The position numbers and the translations under genes are program-made. From positions 1 through 64,000 of the forward strand of contig WIXG01000337.1 of the NCBI GenBank assembly GCA_009869945.1: DNA of 64,000 nt. The letters run 5' to 3'. Shown piece by piece: positions 45,301 through 57,049 of this stretch (the stretch's first letter is position 1; each line of letters starts with the position of its first letter). The notes beneath the pieces are model-generated. The model had not been told where the DNA came from and ran no database searches. It saw only the letters and a program-made list of their open reading frames with translations. Source of the DNA: Mesaphorura yosii. Lineage: Eukaryota > Arthropoda > Collembola > Poduromorpha > Tullbergiidae.

Positions 45301-48300
45301 CTCCACTCTCCATCTGCAAGAGTTCGTATGGTTTGGTAGTAGTTTGTTTAGGTTTTCGCTGATATCATTTAATGAACTGCGCTGTTGAATGTAATATTCA
45401 AGCTTTATACCTTATACACAAAACATAAACCACTTACGGACTTACCACTGGAACTTTTTTTGGCGGAGCGGCCGCGCTCTCGCGCGCGCAGCAGCCTTGC
45501 CTTTTTTTTTCGAAACGAAAGTTGCGCATGCATTTGTAGTTGTAGTTGGTAGTTAGTTTTAAGACGCAGAGTGTCAAAATAAATCATGAATTTATTCCAC
45601 TTGGTCTCCCTTCCCTCACTAATACAATATCCTGAGAGCGAACTCCTGCAAGAAGCCCAAGCCTGAAGTACGAGCGAACCACTTTCTCTTGACTTGACTT
45701 GACGTTGTTGGCGGCAGCCACGTCCACGTCTTGGGAGGCCAGACCAAGTTTACGTATGCGAAACAGGAGCGCCGAGCCTCCTTTTTAAGAGGGTGAAGAA
45801 AATGAATAAGTAAATGTATGCAGAGTGGAGTAGAGTACCTTCTCTTCTCTTCTCGGCGCGTTCGCGTCCGTCCGAAGGTATTTATTTATAACCTTCCACG
45901 CACACGCACTTCCTCGTGGTAGAATGGCAGAATTTGTAGTTATTTTTACAGCGTTTTGCGTATTTCGTATTCGCATTACGCATTTTGGTCGCAGCGTGTC
46001 GAAAATCGGAATTCCACTTTGTGTCGGCACTCAAAGGAGTTCTTAATGCTGGAGAAGATTCCGTAATTCTTGTTGTTGCTCCACTGCTATTACGATTACG
46101 AAGGCACGTCACATCTTTGCCTCGTCTCTCGCCTAATGTTGGCGGAATACAAATATGAAATACAGAATTAAGCCTGCCTGCCCTGGCCGGCAGTTTCTTG
46201 CGTTGGCGTTGGCGTGCGTTGTCCGTTCGTTATTTTGTTGTATCTTGTATCTTGTTAAGCTGGCGTTGTGCAAGAATTTTTTTTAGATATTTTTGACACT
46301 TAAGTTGACCTGACAGGAATAACTGAGGATGAACACACACTAGCACTGAGCGCCAGCCCGAGCATTGCAGACACTGAAAGGAGATTGGAGGAAGACTCTT
46401 CTTGGTCTTCGTGCTGCCGCTGTTGATGCTAGTGCTGAAGTCTGAAGTCTGAAAGAACATTAATAATACAAGGCACCATTTTTCGGTACAAATTATATTT
46501 TACTTTACAGAATGTAATCACTAGATTTACCATCACGATGCGATGCGAGGCTCGTTCTCGGAATTTGTCATGTGCACATCCTCCTTCGTTCTTGTTATCA
46601 CCCAATTCACTGAATTCAGCTCAGGCGTCCGTCCGCGCCCAAGTCTGAGAGTCCGGGTCACAAGCGCTCCTCACTCGACCCGACAACAAATTTATGTATA
46701 TTCTTCTCTGCTTCTTTCAGATATCCTGGTACAGGAGACGAGACTGGCATATCTTGACAACTGGAAAGACGACCTTTTCCAACGACGAGCGATTCCATGT
46801 TCTACATTCAGACGGTTCAGATGAATGGACACTTCAAATCAAATTTGTACAAAAGAGAGATAATGGAACGTACGAGTGTCAGGTTCGTTAAGTTGGACAG
46901 ACTACTTTTGCACTGCTTTTGCACCCCTCCTGGTTGTAGACGCAGCTCCGGCTGTGTTGCTTGGCGAGCCTGACCTCTTTGACCTATTTAAGAAGGCAAT
47001 GTAACGCGTTGACGTTAGCTAATTAACTGATTACTAGATTGCTTATTGCTTCCTGCTTAAAAGCTTAGTCTGCACTCCAATTAATTAACAACTCACAACT
47101 GCTTAATTTTCAAGAATCAAAAAAGATTAATCTGTCTTCTTGCTTCTTCGCGTGGAAACTCTATCACAATCGTCGATCCGTATAAAAGATAAACTCGAAG
47201 TGCCAAAGATTTGTTCCGGATGAACTTTCATAAAACAATTCACAAAGGCACTAAACAACCAAAGATACCTACCAGCTTTAAGATGTTAAGATCAGAGCGA
47301 TTGCGATTTGGAAAGTTTACGCTGACGCGTCTGGGAATTTCTGTTCTCTTCAAAAATCAAACTTTTTATATTCGATGTTCCCTTGTTTCTGTTTCTGTGC
47401 TTTTGATTTGTGTTTGCATTTTACACTGTACACTTGTATTTGCTCCAATCTCGTTTTTGCTCTTACCTTTTTTTGCGAGTGCAAAATCAGAATATGTAAA
47501 AAGAGAAGAGAAAGGAAAACAACACTTGAGTGGGTTCTGAGTTCAAAGGTGCTTTATGGATTGTGGTTTTCAAAATTTTTAGAAGGAACAGAATAATGCG
47601 GAGTCCGAATCTGAATTCGGGGCTCGTGCCTCGTGGGCCTTTAATCTTGCTCCAGTTTTCACTCTTCAATTCACACGGCCCGCGCCCGGCCCCAGTGTAA
47701 GGGCGAACGAAGTTCGTACGCGTACGGCGAGGCGGAATCTGAATCTGGGTTAGCAGGGTGCAGGGAAAGGAAAAGCAAAGGAAATGGAAAAGGAAAGCGA
47801 AGGATTGAGAGGAACCAATTTTTAAGCTTCGCCAATATGGACTGGTCGCTCGTTGCTCCTTTTTGCATTTATGTTATCATTGATGCTGGTGAAACGCGAA
47901 ATATTTTATTTGAGAATTGCGGCCGGGGCCCCGTAGAAGAATTGCTCATTTTCAATTTGGGCAATCACGGCCACGGCATTTTTTATTCACATGACCTGCA
48001 AGCAAGACGTGGCGCGGACGTGGGCGCCTTCGCATTCGCTGATTTCGACTCGACTCGACAATGACAAGTGACAAGCTTTGGTATGGTTGTGGCTCACGAA
48101 AGATTTTATGACTGGAGAAGATTTGCAAACAAGAAATCTCCCATGGTACTGGCGGGCGAAGATACAGCAAAGCAAAGCAGACAAGCACGGCACGAAATGT
48201 CAGTCAAAACCAAGCCCAAAGCCGATTTGAGCTCGCAGTTCGCGTCCACAAATTGCAAAAGTACTCGAGAGCGGCGTTGTTGATGAGTTTTGCGGATAAT

Positions 48301-51300
48301 GACGTCTTGTTGATTTGTGGGACAAACTCATCCTTCGTCTTGCTATTGCAAAATATTCGCAATTCGCCAAGAATTAAGGTCGAGTCGAGTAGTCCTTCAG
48401 TGTTCAGCATTCATCTCGTCGGCTTTCACTGTCACTCGCTTTTGGTGGACTAATCGATAGAAACTTGTACGTGAACTGGAAAATGCAAATGGCAAAAATT
48501 CGCATCTGCGTTTCATCGGGCCGTTAGCTCGGTGCGGCGGCCCAATCGATTACGAACAGGATCAGGACACTGCTGTTTGTCGAATGCCGAACTGAGCATA
48601 ATGTGCCTAATTAGTGAAGAAAGTAGAAAGGTGAATCGCGTTTCGCGTTCTCGTCTTGCTTTCACCAACTTCCTTTTCCTTTTACGTACGTGCGCTGCAT
48701 TACGCGAATTAGGCCGAGCCGAGGAACTTTCCTTGAACTTTCTTGTTCATTCCTGCCTGGCCTTTTCCCACGCCGCATTTCATTACAAACTTTTGATATT
48801 ATTTACCGAATTCTGCACGAAAAAGTGCAGCGCATTTTCGAACCGTGCGCACGCGTGCGTGCGCGTGCCCAGCCCAACAAAGTTGTAATGTATATAAATT
48901 CATTAGTTATTATTATCGCGGCGTGTTTGTGTTTGGAGACCAAAGGCTAGAAAGTGCAAACTTTTCCTTCCTCCGAAAGGGAAAGAAACAAAGTTCTAAC
49001 TTCGTTCAGTTTACGCCACGCCACGCCAGGGCGTGAGTTTGAGATTACATGTGTAACTCGACAAGGCAAGATAAACTTTTTCGTTGGCGCTGGGAACGGC
49101 GACGGTGGAGAAGAACAGAAGAAGACCTCAGATCGAAACGAATAAGGTTACCCGTTCTGGATTCCCATGAAACAGGTAAAAATTTGACATGCAGCACACC
49201 GAAGAATAAAGAAAGAGATCAAAGTTTCTCGTTTGTTCTCTTCCTCGTGCCCCGTCACGATGAAACCAACTTTTAAAGTGATCGGTGCTAACATGAAAGG
49301 GGAAGCATTGCCTTGTCGGTAGGCATTTTAAAAGCACTTTTTCATAATTCAACATTTTTCAAACTCTAATTCAACTTACTAGCGACACTTTCTCGTACGC
49401 GTATGCAACGTTGTCGCTGTGAGCTCCTTCTTCCTGGAAATGTCTTCGTTTCCATCGCCATCGTATTAGGCCATTATCGAGCAGAGCAGAGGAGCAAGTC
49501 AAGTCAAGAGTCAAGCCATTATGATGATGTCGTAGTCATGATTAGATGCAAAAAATTGGTTTAGTGCTCGGCTCGACGCTCGAACGCGAGAAGAGAAAGA
49601 ATCTTGAGAGAAAGGTGCCTTTTCCGCGTCTGGTTGGAGTTGACTATCAAATTTTTCGTGGAATACGACGAAAACGAAGTTTACGGTTCGGCGTAGCAAT
49701 ACACTTCGGGATACTTTCTTCTGCAGCTCGCGTTTGTCATCTGCTATCTGCTTTCTTCGCGAATGGCGAATGGATTATCGTAATCATTGTAAAATGCATT
49801 CGATTAACTTGTCCACCGTCATGGGCTGACGTCGATGGAGAAATGGGACGAAAGCTGCAGTAAAGAAAAGTAAAGGCTTCTACATGTTACTACTTTGCCA
49901 ATTAGAGAAATTAAGGTGTAGCGGTATCGTATCCATGGCTCATGGTCCTGGTTCATGGCTGCTGATAGTGATTGGACAAATTCGTAACTCGTAAATTGTA
50001 TTATCTCCCGTCTTTCTTTCTTAGAAAGTAGAAACTTTTCAATTACGAACAAGAACAAACACTCTGCTTGTTATTATTTGCGCGCCGCGTCCGTCCGAGC
50101 GCGAAATTAGTGCCCTTGCTTTGTTTCTTTGTTGTGTGTCTCGGAAGTTGGCCGAGTCAGTCGGGATCGGTCAGGCCAACACCACCGCCAAGAAAAGTTG
50201 GGCCACAATTTGGCCTGGCGAATTTGATGATGGGATGCAATGCACGTAAGGCGTAACGTGTAATTTCTAATTTGCAATGTTCTCGGACTCGGATTTGGAT
50301 TCGTAGCTCGTACATTTTTAATTTAGCATTGTTTGTGGTTTTGGTCGGAGTTCTTTCGAGTTCGAGTTACAAGAAGAATTAGGTGCTTTGGTCGGAATTT
50401 TGCACGGAGTGTAATTCATCTTCAAAGGCGATCCAAATTTAATCAGGCATTAATTAGGGTTGTCCGAAAGTTTGCTAACCTCGTGCGCAGCGTAGCAAAG
50501 AAAGCTGGCCAATTACCAACTGATTTACTGTCCGCCGTCCACGAGCCAAAGCTGGGTCAAGAAGGCGAAGGCGGATCCGTGCCCGCGTCCTATATTTAAC
50601 TGCGCTTTAATTCACCACAGGAGGCCAATAATATCTGCACTACAAAATCAATTTCCAACGTATTTATTGCCCACACATCCTTTCTAAGAAAGGCGGAAAC
50701 TGGCACTGGAAACAAGAAGCTTTCACTAAAACTAAAATAAACTGACGCTGCATGTGAGAAGAAAGTGAATAAGCCAATTTAATCCAGTTTACGAACGATG
50801 AACGAAGAATCGATGGACTTGACGTGCATCTTCTTCAGAAGAGTCGAGTGTGAATTACTATTACGATCGTTATCGCCATCGCCATCGCTAATGCAATAAA
50901 ATAACGCGATATTATTCTTTGGCACAGCTCTCGCACTGTTTTGTATTTATGAGATTTTAAATGTGTTAAGTAATGTGAAAGTAGAAAGAAACAGAATAGA
51001 ACAATTCCATCAGGACAAACTTTTCAATTTTCATTTGCACAGGTTGCGTGGCTCGTCAAGCATTTCATCATAATAGAATTCTAAAGTAGACTCTGAAATT
51101 GTGTTAAGCGTAAGCGCATTCCAGCAAGGCACGGCGTACACGGGCGCAGGAGAGCGCGAGCGCGTGGCGTGATTACTTTCATAATCATCATCATTTGCAG
51201 CGGCAGCAGCAGCAGCAGCCGTCATCATCATCGGGACGAATGTTTCTCTTCTCATCTGCTGTGTGCTGCCAGTCGTCGTGACTCGCGAGGTTGTTCAAAA

Positions 51301-54300
51301 TAATACTTTCTCACTCACGATCGTGTGTTTGCCGTCGTGCCTTGATGCTTTCTCCTTCGGTGTGATGTACGATTTCTTAAGTTGCCTGCTAACTACCTGC
51401 CTGAGCCAACTGCCCACAATCTCAAACGAGCCCGTGAATCATTAGTCGTACTCTCGGCTCGATTCTCTGTGCGTGTCATTTCTGAGTACGAGTACTGCGT
51501 TGGTGTGTCACGTCAACGCACTTTCTCCGGACGCATTCAAAGTACTCGTACACTCGCTCATGGCATAGAAATTAGTGATGATTAAAATTTCCGAGTGATT
51601 GATTAATTTCGTCTTCCGAGCCTTGCCATGCCGTGGCCGTCCCATGTTGATGTTGGTTTTGAATGCCATGTCGAATGTTGATGGCTCTCCCTTTTCCTTT
51701 CCCTTCTCGTCCTTTCTGTCACCGTCACCGTCTTTGTTTACAATTTTGGAGCGGAGCGGTAGAAAGTTTAAATTAATGTTTATTTGTAAATTACTAAATT
51801 ACTTTAGACTTATTCACAAAAGGCGAATGAGTTTATTGATTACGGGCAGGCTGCAACGTCGTCCGCATTTGTCATCTTTCACTTTGTGCCTTTGACTTTC
51901 CTTTGTGGTTTTGGCCCAGCAAGTCAAAGATTATTTGTAAATGAATTGATTGCTGCTGTATGAATCATGACTCCTGACGGTTTTCTCTGCCTGCCTGACA
52001 TGCCATATGTTACCTTGCTTTGATTGTGGGTGCGCGTGCGGGTTGAGGATTCGCATAAGTCATTTACAAAGTAAACACCACGTCGCGTAGAACGATTCTC
52101 GGTTCTCGCAGCGCACGGTTCCCGTATGAATAAAAGAAATATTTACCTTCCTGCGTTCTGGGTTGCGACGCTGCAAGAGCACGTGGATTGATTGAAGCTG
52201 CCATTTAAATCTTGCATCATGCAGGCAGGCATTTAGACTCGACTTGAATCATATGAATGATGCACTAGTAAACATTTCATGGCAGCAGCCAACAACGGCG
52301 GTGCTGTTGCATTGTGAAAATTCGTAACGAGCTCAGTGGTGCAAGTTAAACGAAGCGAATTTAGGCCAGACTACGCGGTGGGGCGCACCTCGTCCCGCCG
52401 GCTCAAGTGACTGTGATTCTGCATGATTCTGCAATTTTTCAAGTATGCTTATTCCACTATCACTTTATAAACTCAATTTAACGAGTAGGGCGATAATCGC
52501 GCGTTTAAATTGTGAATTGCCGCTCAAGCGGCGCCGCGCCGTTGACGATATTTCGAATTTCTGAAGATAGGAAAACGAATTAGGAGGTTTCGTCTTCAGT
52601 GTTTGCCTTTCACTGTATGCGTTCTGGTTCAAGCACGCATAACGCTTGTTGTTATAATAAATACATTCATTCATGAGTGCGTAGCGGAAGAGTCAATTTG
52701 CCATTTACGATTTGCAGAAGCAAAGAGGAATGAATCCCTCAAGTCGAGTCATCAACTCAACTCGAGAAATTGCTTGACCGATTATTACCGTGGCCGTTAT
52801 GAGCCCGGAACACGCCACATGCTAGACGCATTTCCCATTTCCGTGCGTGGACCACACGCTAATTTTACCCACGAGTTTAATGTATGCATTGCATGCTCAT
52901 GTTCGACGTTCGCGGAGTTCTTAAATGAACCGAGTGTTACGCGGTAAGATTGACTTTATGGTTATAAAATAAAGCGGGTGGGTCGCCGTTGGCGATGAAG
53001 AGCAAATAGCAAATTGGGACGGGAAGTCACATGAAGAAAGTGAATAACGAACCAATGCGATGGCAATGAGAGAATTGCCAATTTGGCTGGCCATAAAAGC
53101 AAATGTATCTTGCATTATGCGGGCGAGATGTGCTGCTGCTGCTCCCTTCGGAACTGGTATACTTAACCAGCATGAGAATAAGAATAACAATGGTCTTGAC
53201 TTGGCTTGGCACGGCAGACAACAAAAGAAGACGAAGGCACAGAGCAAGAAGATGAGATTTGGGACGCGGGCGCTGCGGCCAAGAAATAAAGTATGCAGAA
53301 TCGCATCGTCATAAAATCGCCATTCCCCATTCACCATAATAATCTAGATTCATTTCAAGCCAGGGCACTACTCTAATGTGATAAAAGACGTAATACGAAA
53401 GACGAAATCACGAAATGTTGAAATTGTATTGTGCATTGCTGTAAGAAACTCGCCCCATTTCGTTCATAATACGTAATAATAACAGTAATGCTAATGCCAA
53501 TACCGTGTATCGTTTGCAGTGGAGAAAGTGCACACTTGAGAGGAGTCCCAGTCAGCCAGCCAGCGCCAAATAGGTGGTTTGGGCGCGTACTTGTTACTTT
53601 CGTGTTCGTGTATCGTATATCCCGCTCTCTCACACCCGCTCATGTATAATTTAACCACACATACAAATGATGGCTCAAATTCAGTGCAAAGTACACTGCA
53701 AAATACTCGTTGCCCGACCAAATTACTGCTGGAGCGGCGCGGACGAGATTTGCACAAGTGGCTGGACTCAAGAGTAGTTACAAGAAGAAAGTGGAGAAAG
53801 AGAAAGTTTTCTTTCACTGCGAGCGCATTGCGAATGAATGTTTTAGAAATTTTCGGGCTTCGACGCGAGCGCGGGCACGGACTCGAATTCGGATTGGCTT
53901 GATTGCACGAGTCTCAAGCGATCTTGGCTCGGCTCGGTGATGGTAATGATAATAACAAGAATTGAAAATCACATTACAAAGATTTACTTTAAGAGATGAG
54001 GGCAGGCAATGAAGCCAAGCCAAGCCAGACAAAGATGAAATGAAACTAACCGCAGCGTTACTTCTCTTGTACTTTGATGAATACATTACACGATTACGAG
54101 TCGAGTTACGCGTATGAGAAACTAATGTGAAAGCACACTTGAGTAGGCTCGAACAAGAACAAGAATAAGAACATGGCTGAGGCTGAGGCTCATATCAGTT
54201 TGCGCAACGAATTACGGGCCGAAGCGTGCAAGCGGAAGAAGCGCCTGAGCCTGAATCGTAATCGTATTCGTACAGGAATAAAGACAATTTAGGAGTTTCA

Positions 54301-57049
54301 GCATTTCTTCCTTTCGTTTCAGGTTTTATTAGCGAATGAAATTTCGTATTTCGTTATTTCGTAGAGAAAAGTTTCTCGTAACTCGTATTCGTTTCGTTTT
54401 CTTTCGTATCGCAGCTCACTCGAATTAAGATGATTGCATGATTGTACGAACAAAAGTGGAGCCGGCTCTCTCTTTTCTGCCCTGCCGTATCGAGACGCAG
54501 TCTGTCCGTCTAATTTCGCACATCTTTTCATCTTGCCATGGTGAAACTTCCATTCTCTTGCCTGGACTGCATTTTCTCGGGTGCGCGTCCCCGTCTGATA
54601 TTCAATTCGATGAATTGCTCGCGCCGCGCCGGATATTCTTCCACGCGATGCTGGATGAAAGTCTTAATTTGATTTCGAAGTCTAGTCTGGTCCAGCCGTC
54701 CAGCTCCGACTCCGAGAATGTATTTCCATTTCCATTCCTTTGCCTGGATACCGGTTGGTCGTCGGTCCAGCAACCGTCCAGCATCATTGGCGAGTAGTTC
54801 GCGTACGCATTTGTACTCAGCTCCCGAGGGACTCCACACTCGCCACTCGCACGCGGTGTTAATTGACGACGGATCGATGGGGCGATTGATTTCTTCTTCT
54901 TCGTTCGCGTCTTGTACTTCACCACTGCACGGATCGAAATTGCGATGCGGGTTATGGCGAAAGTTGGTCGGTTTTGTTATGGGGTCTGTGGTGGCACGGT
55001 CCATTGTCGATGTGATGTTATCTTTCTGGACAATCAGCAAAAGTTGGTACGGACCGGACAGATTCCAAGACTAACTTTTTATAGGCAAAGTAAAAGTATT
55101 TAAAGAAATCGGCTCACGACACAGCGTCTAACCGTCTAGGCTTTTACACGCAGTGAATGCGAAAGTCGACGGCGCACGTGTTGCTGTACTAAAAGTAATT
55201 GCATTCAATTTGTTTTACTGCTTGTGCCTGCCCGGATCGCTTGCTTGCCTTGCCTTGACTCATAGCCTTGCCTTATTTCCTGCTCGCGGGCCGCGCCTCA
55301 CCGGAACATTATTGGCTTTTGTTGTTGCCTGCTGCCTGTTCGTCCAGATTGAGTTGACAATTGGCATTTTCTTTCTTTTGTGTGCCCCATAATTGGTTAG
55401 GTCTCAACTGGGACCGGGATCGTATCTTACTTGGTCCATCTTCACGTGGCGATTCCGGAAGCCTTCATCCTGGGAAATGGCGAGTACCACGTCGAGCAGG
55501 GAAGCAACATCAATTTGGTGTGTATCATCGAAAAGGTGAGCCAAACCAATCAGAACCACTTCTTTCTTATTGAAGGCCGATGCGACCGCTGCCGCTGGTG
55601 TTAATATCGAAAGTGTTAAAGGTTAACGCAAGGCGGAAAGTGTGTCGTGGTCGTCAAGTGATGAAGTAAACGAGAAAAGTGACAGAAAGTAGTCGTAAGT
55701 CGAGTGAGTCGAGGACGATGAAGATAACTTTTATATTAAGAGTATTTGTTATACTTACGTGCGTGTAAAAATGAGAGGCGAGAAGTCGAGTCGAGACGAG
55801 GCAAAGGCAATTGGCGTGGTTTGACAATCCTAATACCTTGCTGTCAACTTTCTAGCTCCAGCCAGCTCCTTTCTACCATTCTACCTACTGCTACTAATAA
55901 GAGCCGTGCCACTGGCTGTCGAAACCCTATTTGTACTTATAAAAGAGATTCATCTTCTTCTCCGCGCCGGCCCGATTCCCAAGATTGGTTAACAAAGGCA
56001 ATAGGCAGTCGGATCGAGAAAGGAAGAAAAGAAATGTGTGTAATGTCTAATAGAACTAGTCAATCGAACAATTGCACACTTGGGAAATTTGTGTCTGTAC
56101 GGAGGAGCCTCGCGTCTCGTGCGGCGCGAGTACGAGTAAGGAGAAAGCAATACGCAAGACTTACTGTAAACTTCGCATTATTTCCTAATATTATTACCAT
56201 TCTGCACATTTTCTGTTGATATTGGTATTTATTTTGGGCTCACCCGGGCAGTCACTACGCCTTGCTTTGGTGTGTGAGTTTAACGGTTAACGACGTAATT
56301 ATGAGATGCTTAATTTCACCAGCTGTCTGATATTTGGTATGGTACGACACAAAATAGATTAAATTATGCAATTGTCAGTGAGCAATCAGCTGGGACTTGT
56401 AGCAAGTTTCGCGTTAACGCATCGCATCTGGCTTTCAATGAAATGATGCCATTGAAACACCGTAGTAAACGTCAGCTCATTATTTCCTCGTTTGTTTGCC
56501 TGCCCCTCCACAGAGTCCAAAAGCGCCCGAGTACATCTTCTGGTATCACAACGACCGCATGATCAATTACGGGAGTACGCGTGAAGTGACGGTGCACACG
56601 GAGCCAGGAAGCAAAACCCAATCTCGACTGACCATACGGGACGCACGGATCTCCGACTCGGGTAACTACACCTGCGAGACGGCCAACGCCGACCCGGCGT
56701 CTATCTACGTCTACGTTTCGCAAGGTGAGTTCGCCTATTGGATTCTCTGCATTTGCACACATTTCGCATTCGATTGGCATCGGCACATCGTAAATCATAA
56801 GTAATTTCTGTGTTCTGTCTTTTTTCCCTGTCACCAGCATCCGGCTTGTTTTCGGGCGACAAGATCGCGGCGATCCAGCGACGAAACGAAGCCGCTTCGT
56901 CATCCTCATCGTCACAGCTCTCAAGTCACTGCTACTTTAAGCTAGGCTCTAATGTATTCAACTCAATTATCCTGTTGCTTACACACGATTTAGTTAGTCT
57001 ACTCGTATTAAGAAGCTGCAAGTCGTACAGTAGTCTAATCGTGAGGTAG
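39341..57049 (+). CDS. dpr: Dpr-family two-Ig cell-surface protein
   Basis: Six coding exons: 39341-39515, 42454-42821, 46721-46882, 55401-55535, 56514-56724 and 56838-57049. Phases agree and the product is 420 residues. Exon 1 holds a hydrophobic signal or anchor segment (about 38-56, FIHCLVLLLLS). Exon 2 adds an Ala/Asn/Ser/Gln-rich insert (about 60-150), then starts Ig1. Ig1 has Cys172, Trp184 (ISWYRRRDWHILT) and Cys234 (NGTYECQ). Ig2 has IPEAFILGNGEYHVEQGS, Cys276, Trp290 (FWYHNDRMINY) and Cys334 (SDSGNYTC). The tail ends in a hydrophobic stretch (about 391-409), suiting a GPI signal or membrane anchor. Dpr proteins bind DIP partners in trans and help specify synaptic partners in insects. 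The family is clear from these motifs, but the paralogue is not. Introns of 2.9, 3.9, 8.5, 1.0 and 0.1 kb separate the exons, with Ig domains split as usual for the family. The start has a good context (GGA before ATG, G after). Confidence 0.93.
39516..42453 (+). other. dpr intron 1 (2.9 kb)
   Basis: Phase-1 intron from the signal exon to the Gln-rich exon. It contains the TTGGC repeat and a long but repeat-driven minus frame (40986-41585). No conserved exon or RNA gene was recognised. Confidence 0.7.
40293..40322. repeat. (TTGGC)6 tandem repeat in dpr intron 1
   Basis: Six TTGGC units, the fifth reading GTGGC. It is the longest pentamer run noticed in the window and lies in the first coding intron of dpr. 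Confidence 0.85.
42822..46720 (+). other. dpr intron 2 (3.9 kb)
   Basis: Phase-0 intron splitting Ig1 just before its core Trp. It holds scattered microrepeats such as CGTATT near 44095-44115. Nothing coding was recognised. Confidence 0.7.
51202..51219. repeat. (GCA)n microsatellite in dpr intron 3
   Basis: About six GCA/CAG triplets, flanked on both sides by ATCATCATC runs. Confidence 0.8.
54528..55040 (-). CDS. Unrecognised 170-codon intronic antisense ORF
   Basis: A single uninterrupted minus-strand frame inside dpr intron 3. The translation has balanced composition: acidic and basic residues, several Trp (EWRVWSPSGAEY, KEWKWKYI), and a likely helical basic C-terminal half (RLRNQIKTFIQHRVEEY, RREQFIELNIRRGRAPEK). 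A second in-frame Met lies 13 residues in (MDRATTDP). This differs from the Ser/Leu/Arg repeat-driven frames elsewhere, although other frames over the same bases are also partly open. No family, splice site or poly(A) signal was recognised. It could be a small nested gene, an element relic or chance. Confidence 0.25.
   Translation of the reverse strand: MLIVQKDNITSTMDRATTDPITKPTNFRHNPHRNFDPCSGEVQDANEEEEINRPIDPSSINTACEWRVWSPSGAEYKCVRELLANDAGRLLDRRPTGIQAKEWKWKYILGVGAGRLDQTRLRNQIKTFIQHRVEEYPARREQFIELNIRRGRAPEKMQSRQENGSFTMAR
55536..56513 (+). other. dpr intron 4 (1.0 kb)
   Basis: Phase-0 intron inside Ig2, right after the first Ig2 Cys strand. A 157-codon plus frame at 55746-56219 has no recognisable domain and no splice support. 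Confidence 0.7.

Larger units (their letters stand above)
46883..55400 (+). other. dpr intron 3 (8.5 kb)
   Basis: Phase-0 intron between the end of Ig1 and the start of Ig2, the largest in the gene. It contains a GCA microsatellite, several CpG palindromic words and, near its 3' end, a 170-codon minus-strand frame listed separately. Other open frames look like chance. Confidence 0.7.

Noticed and set aside
55746-56219. 157-codon plus frame in dpr intron 4
   Set aside because: Ser/Arg-rich, no acceptor or donor that would join it to dpr in phase, and no domain. The direct splice 55535 to 56514 rebuilds Ig2 exactly.
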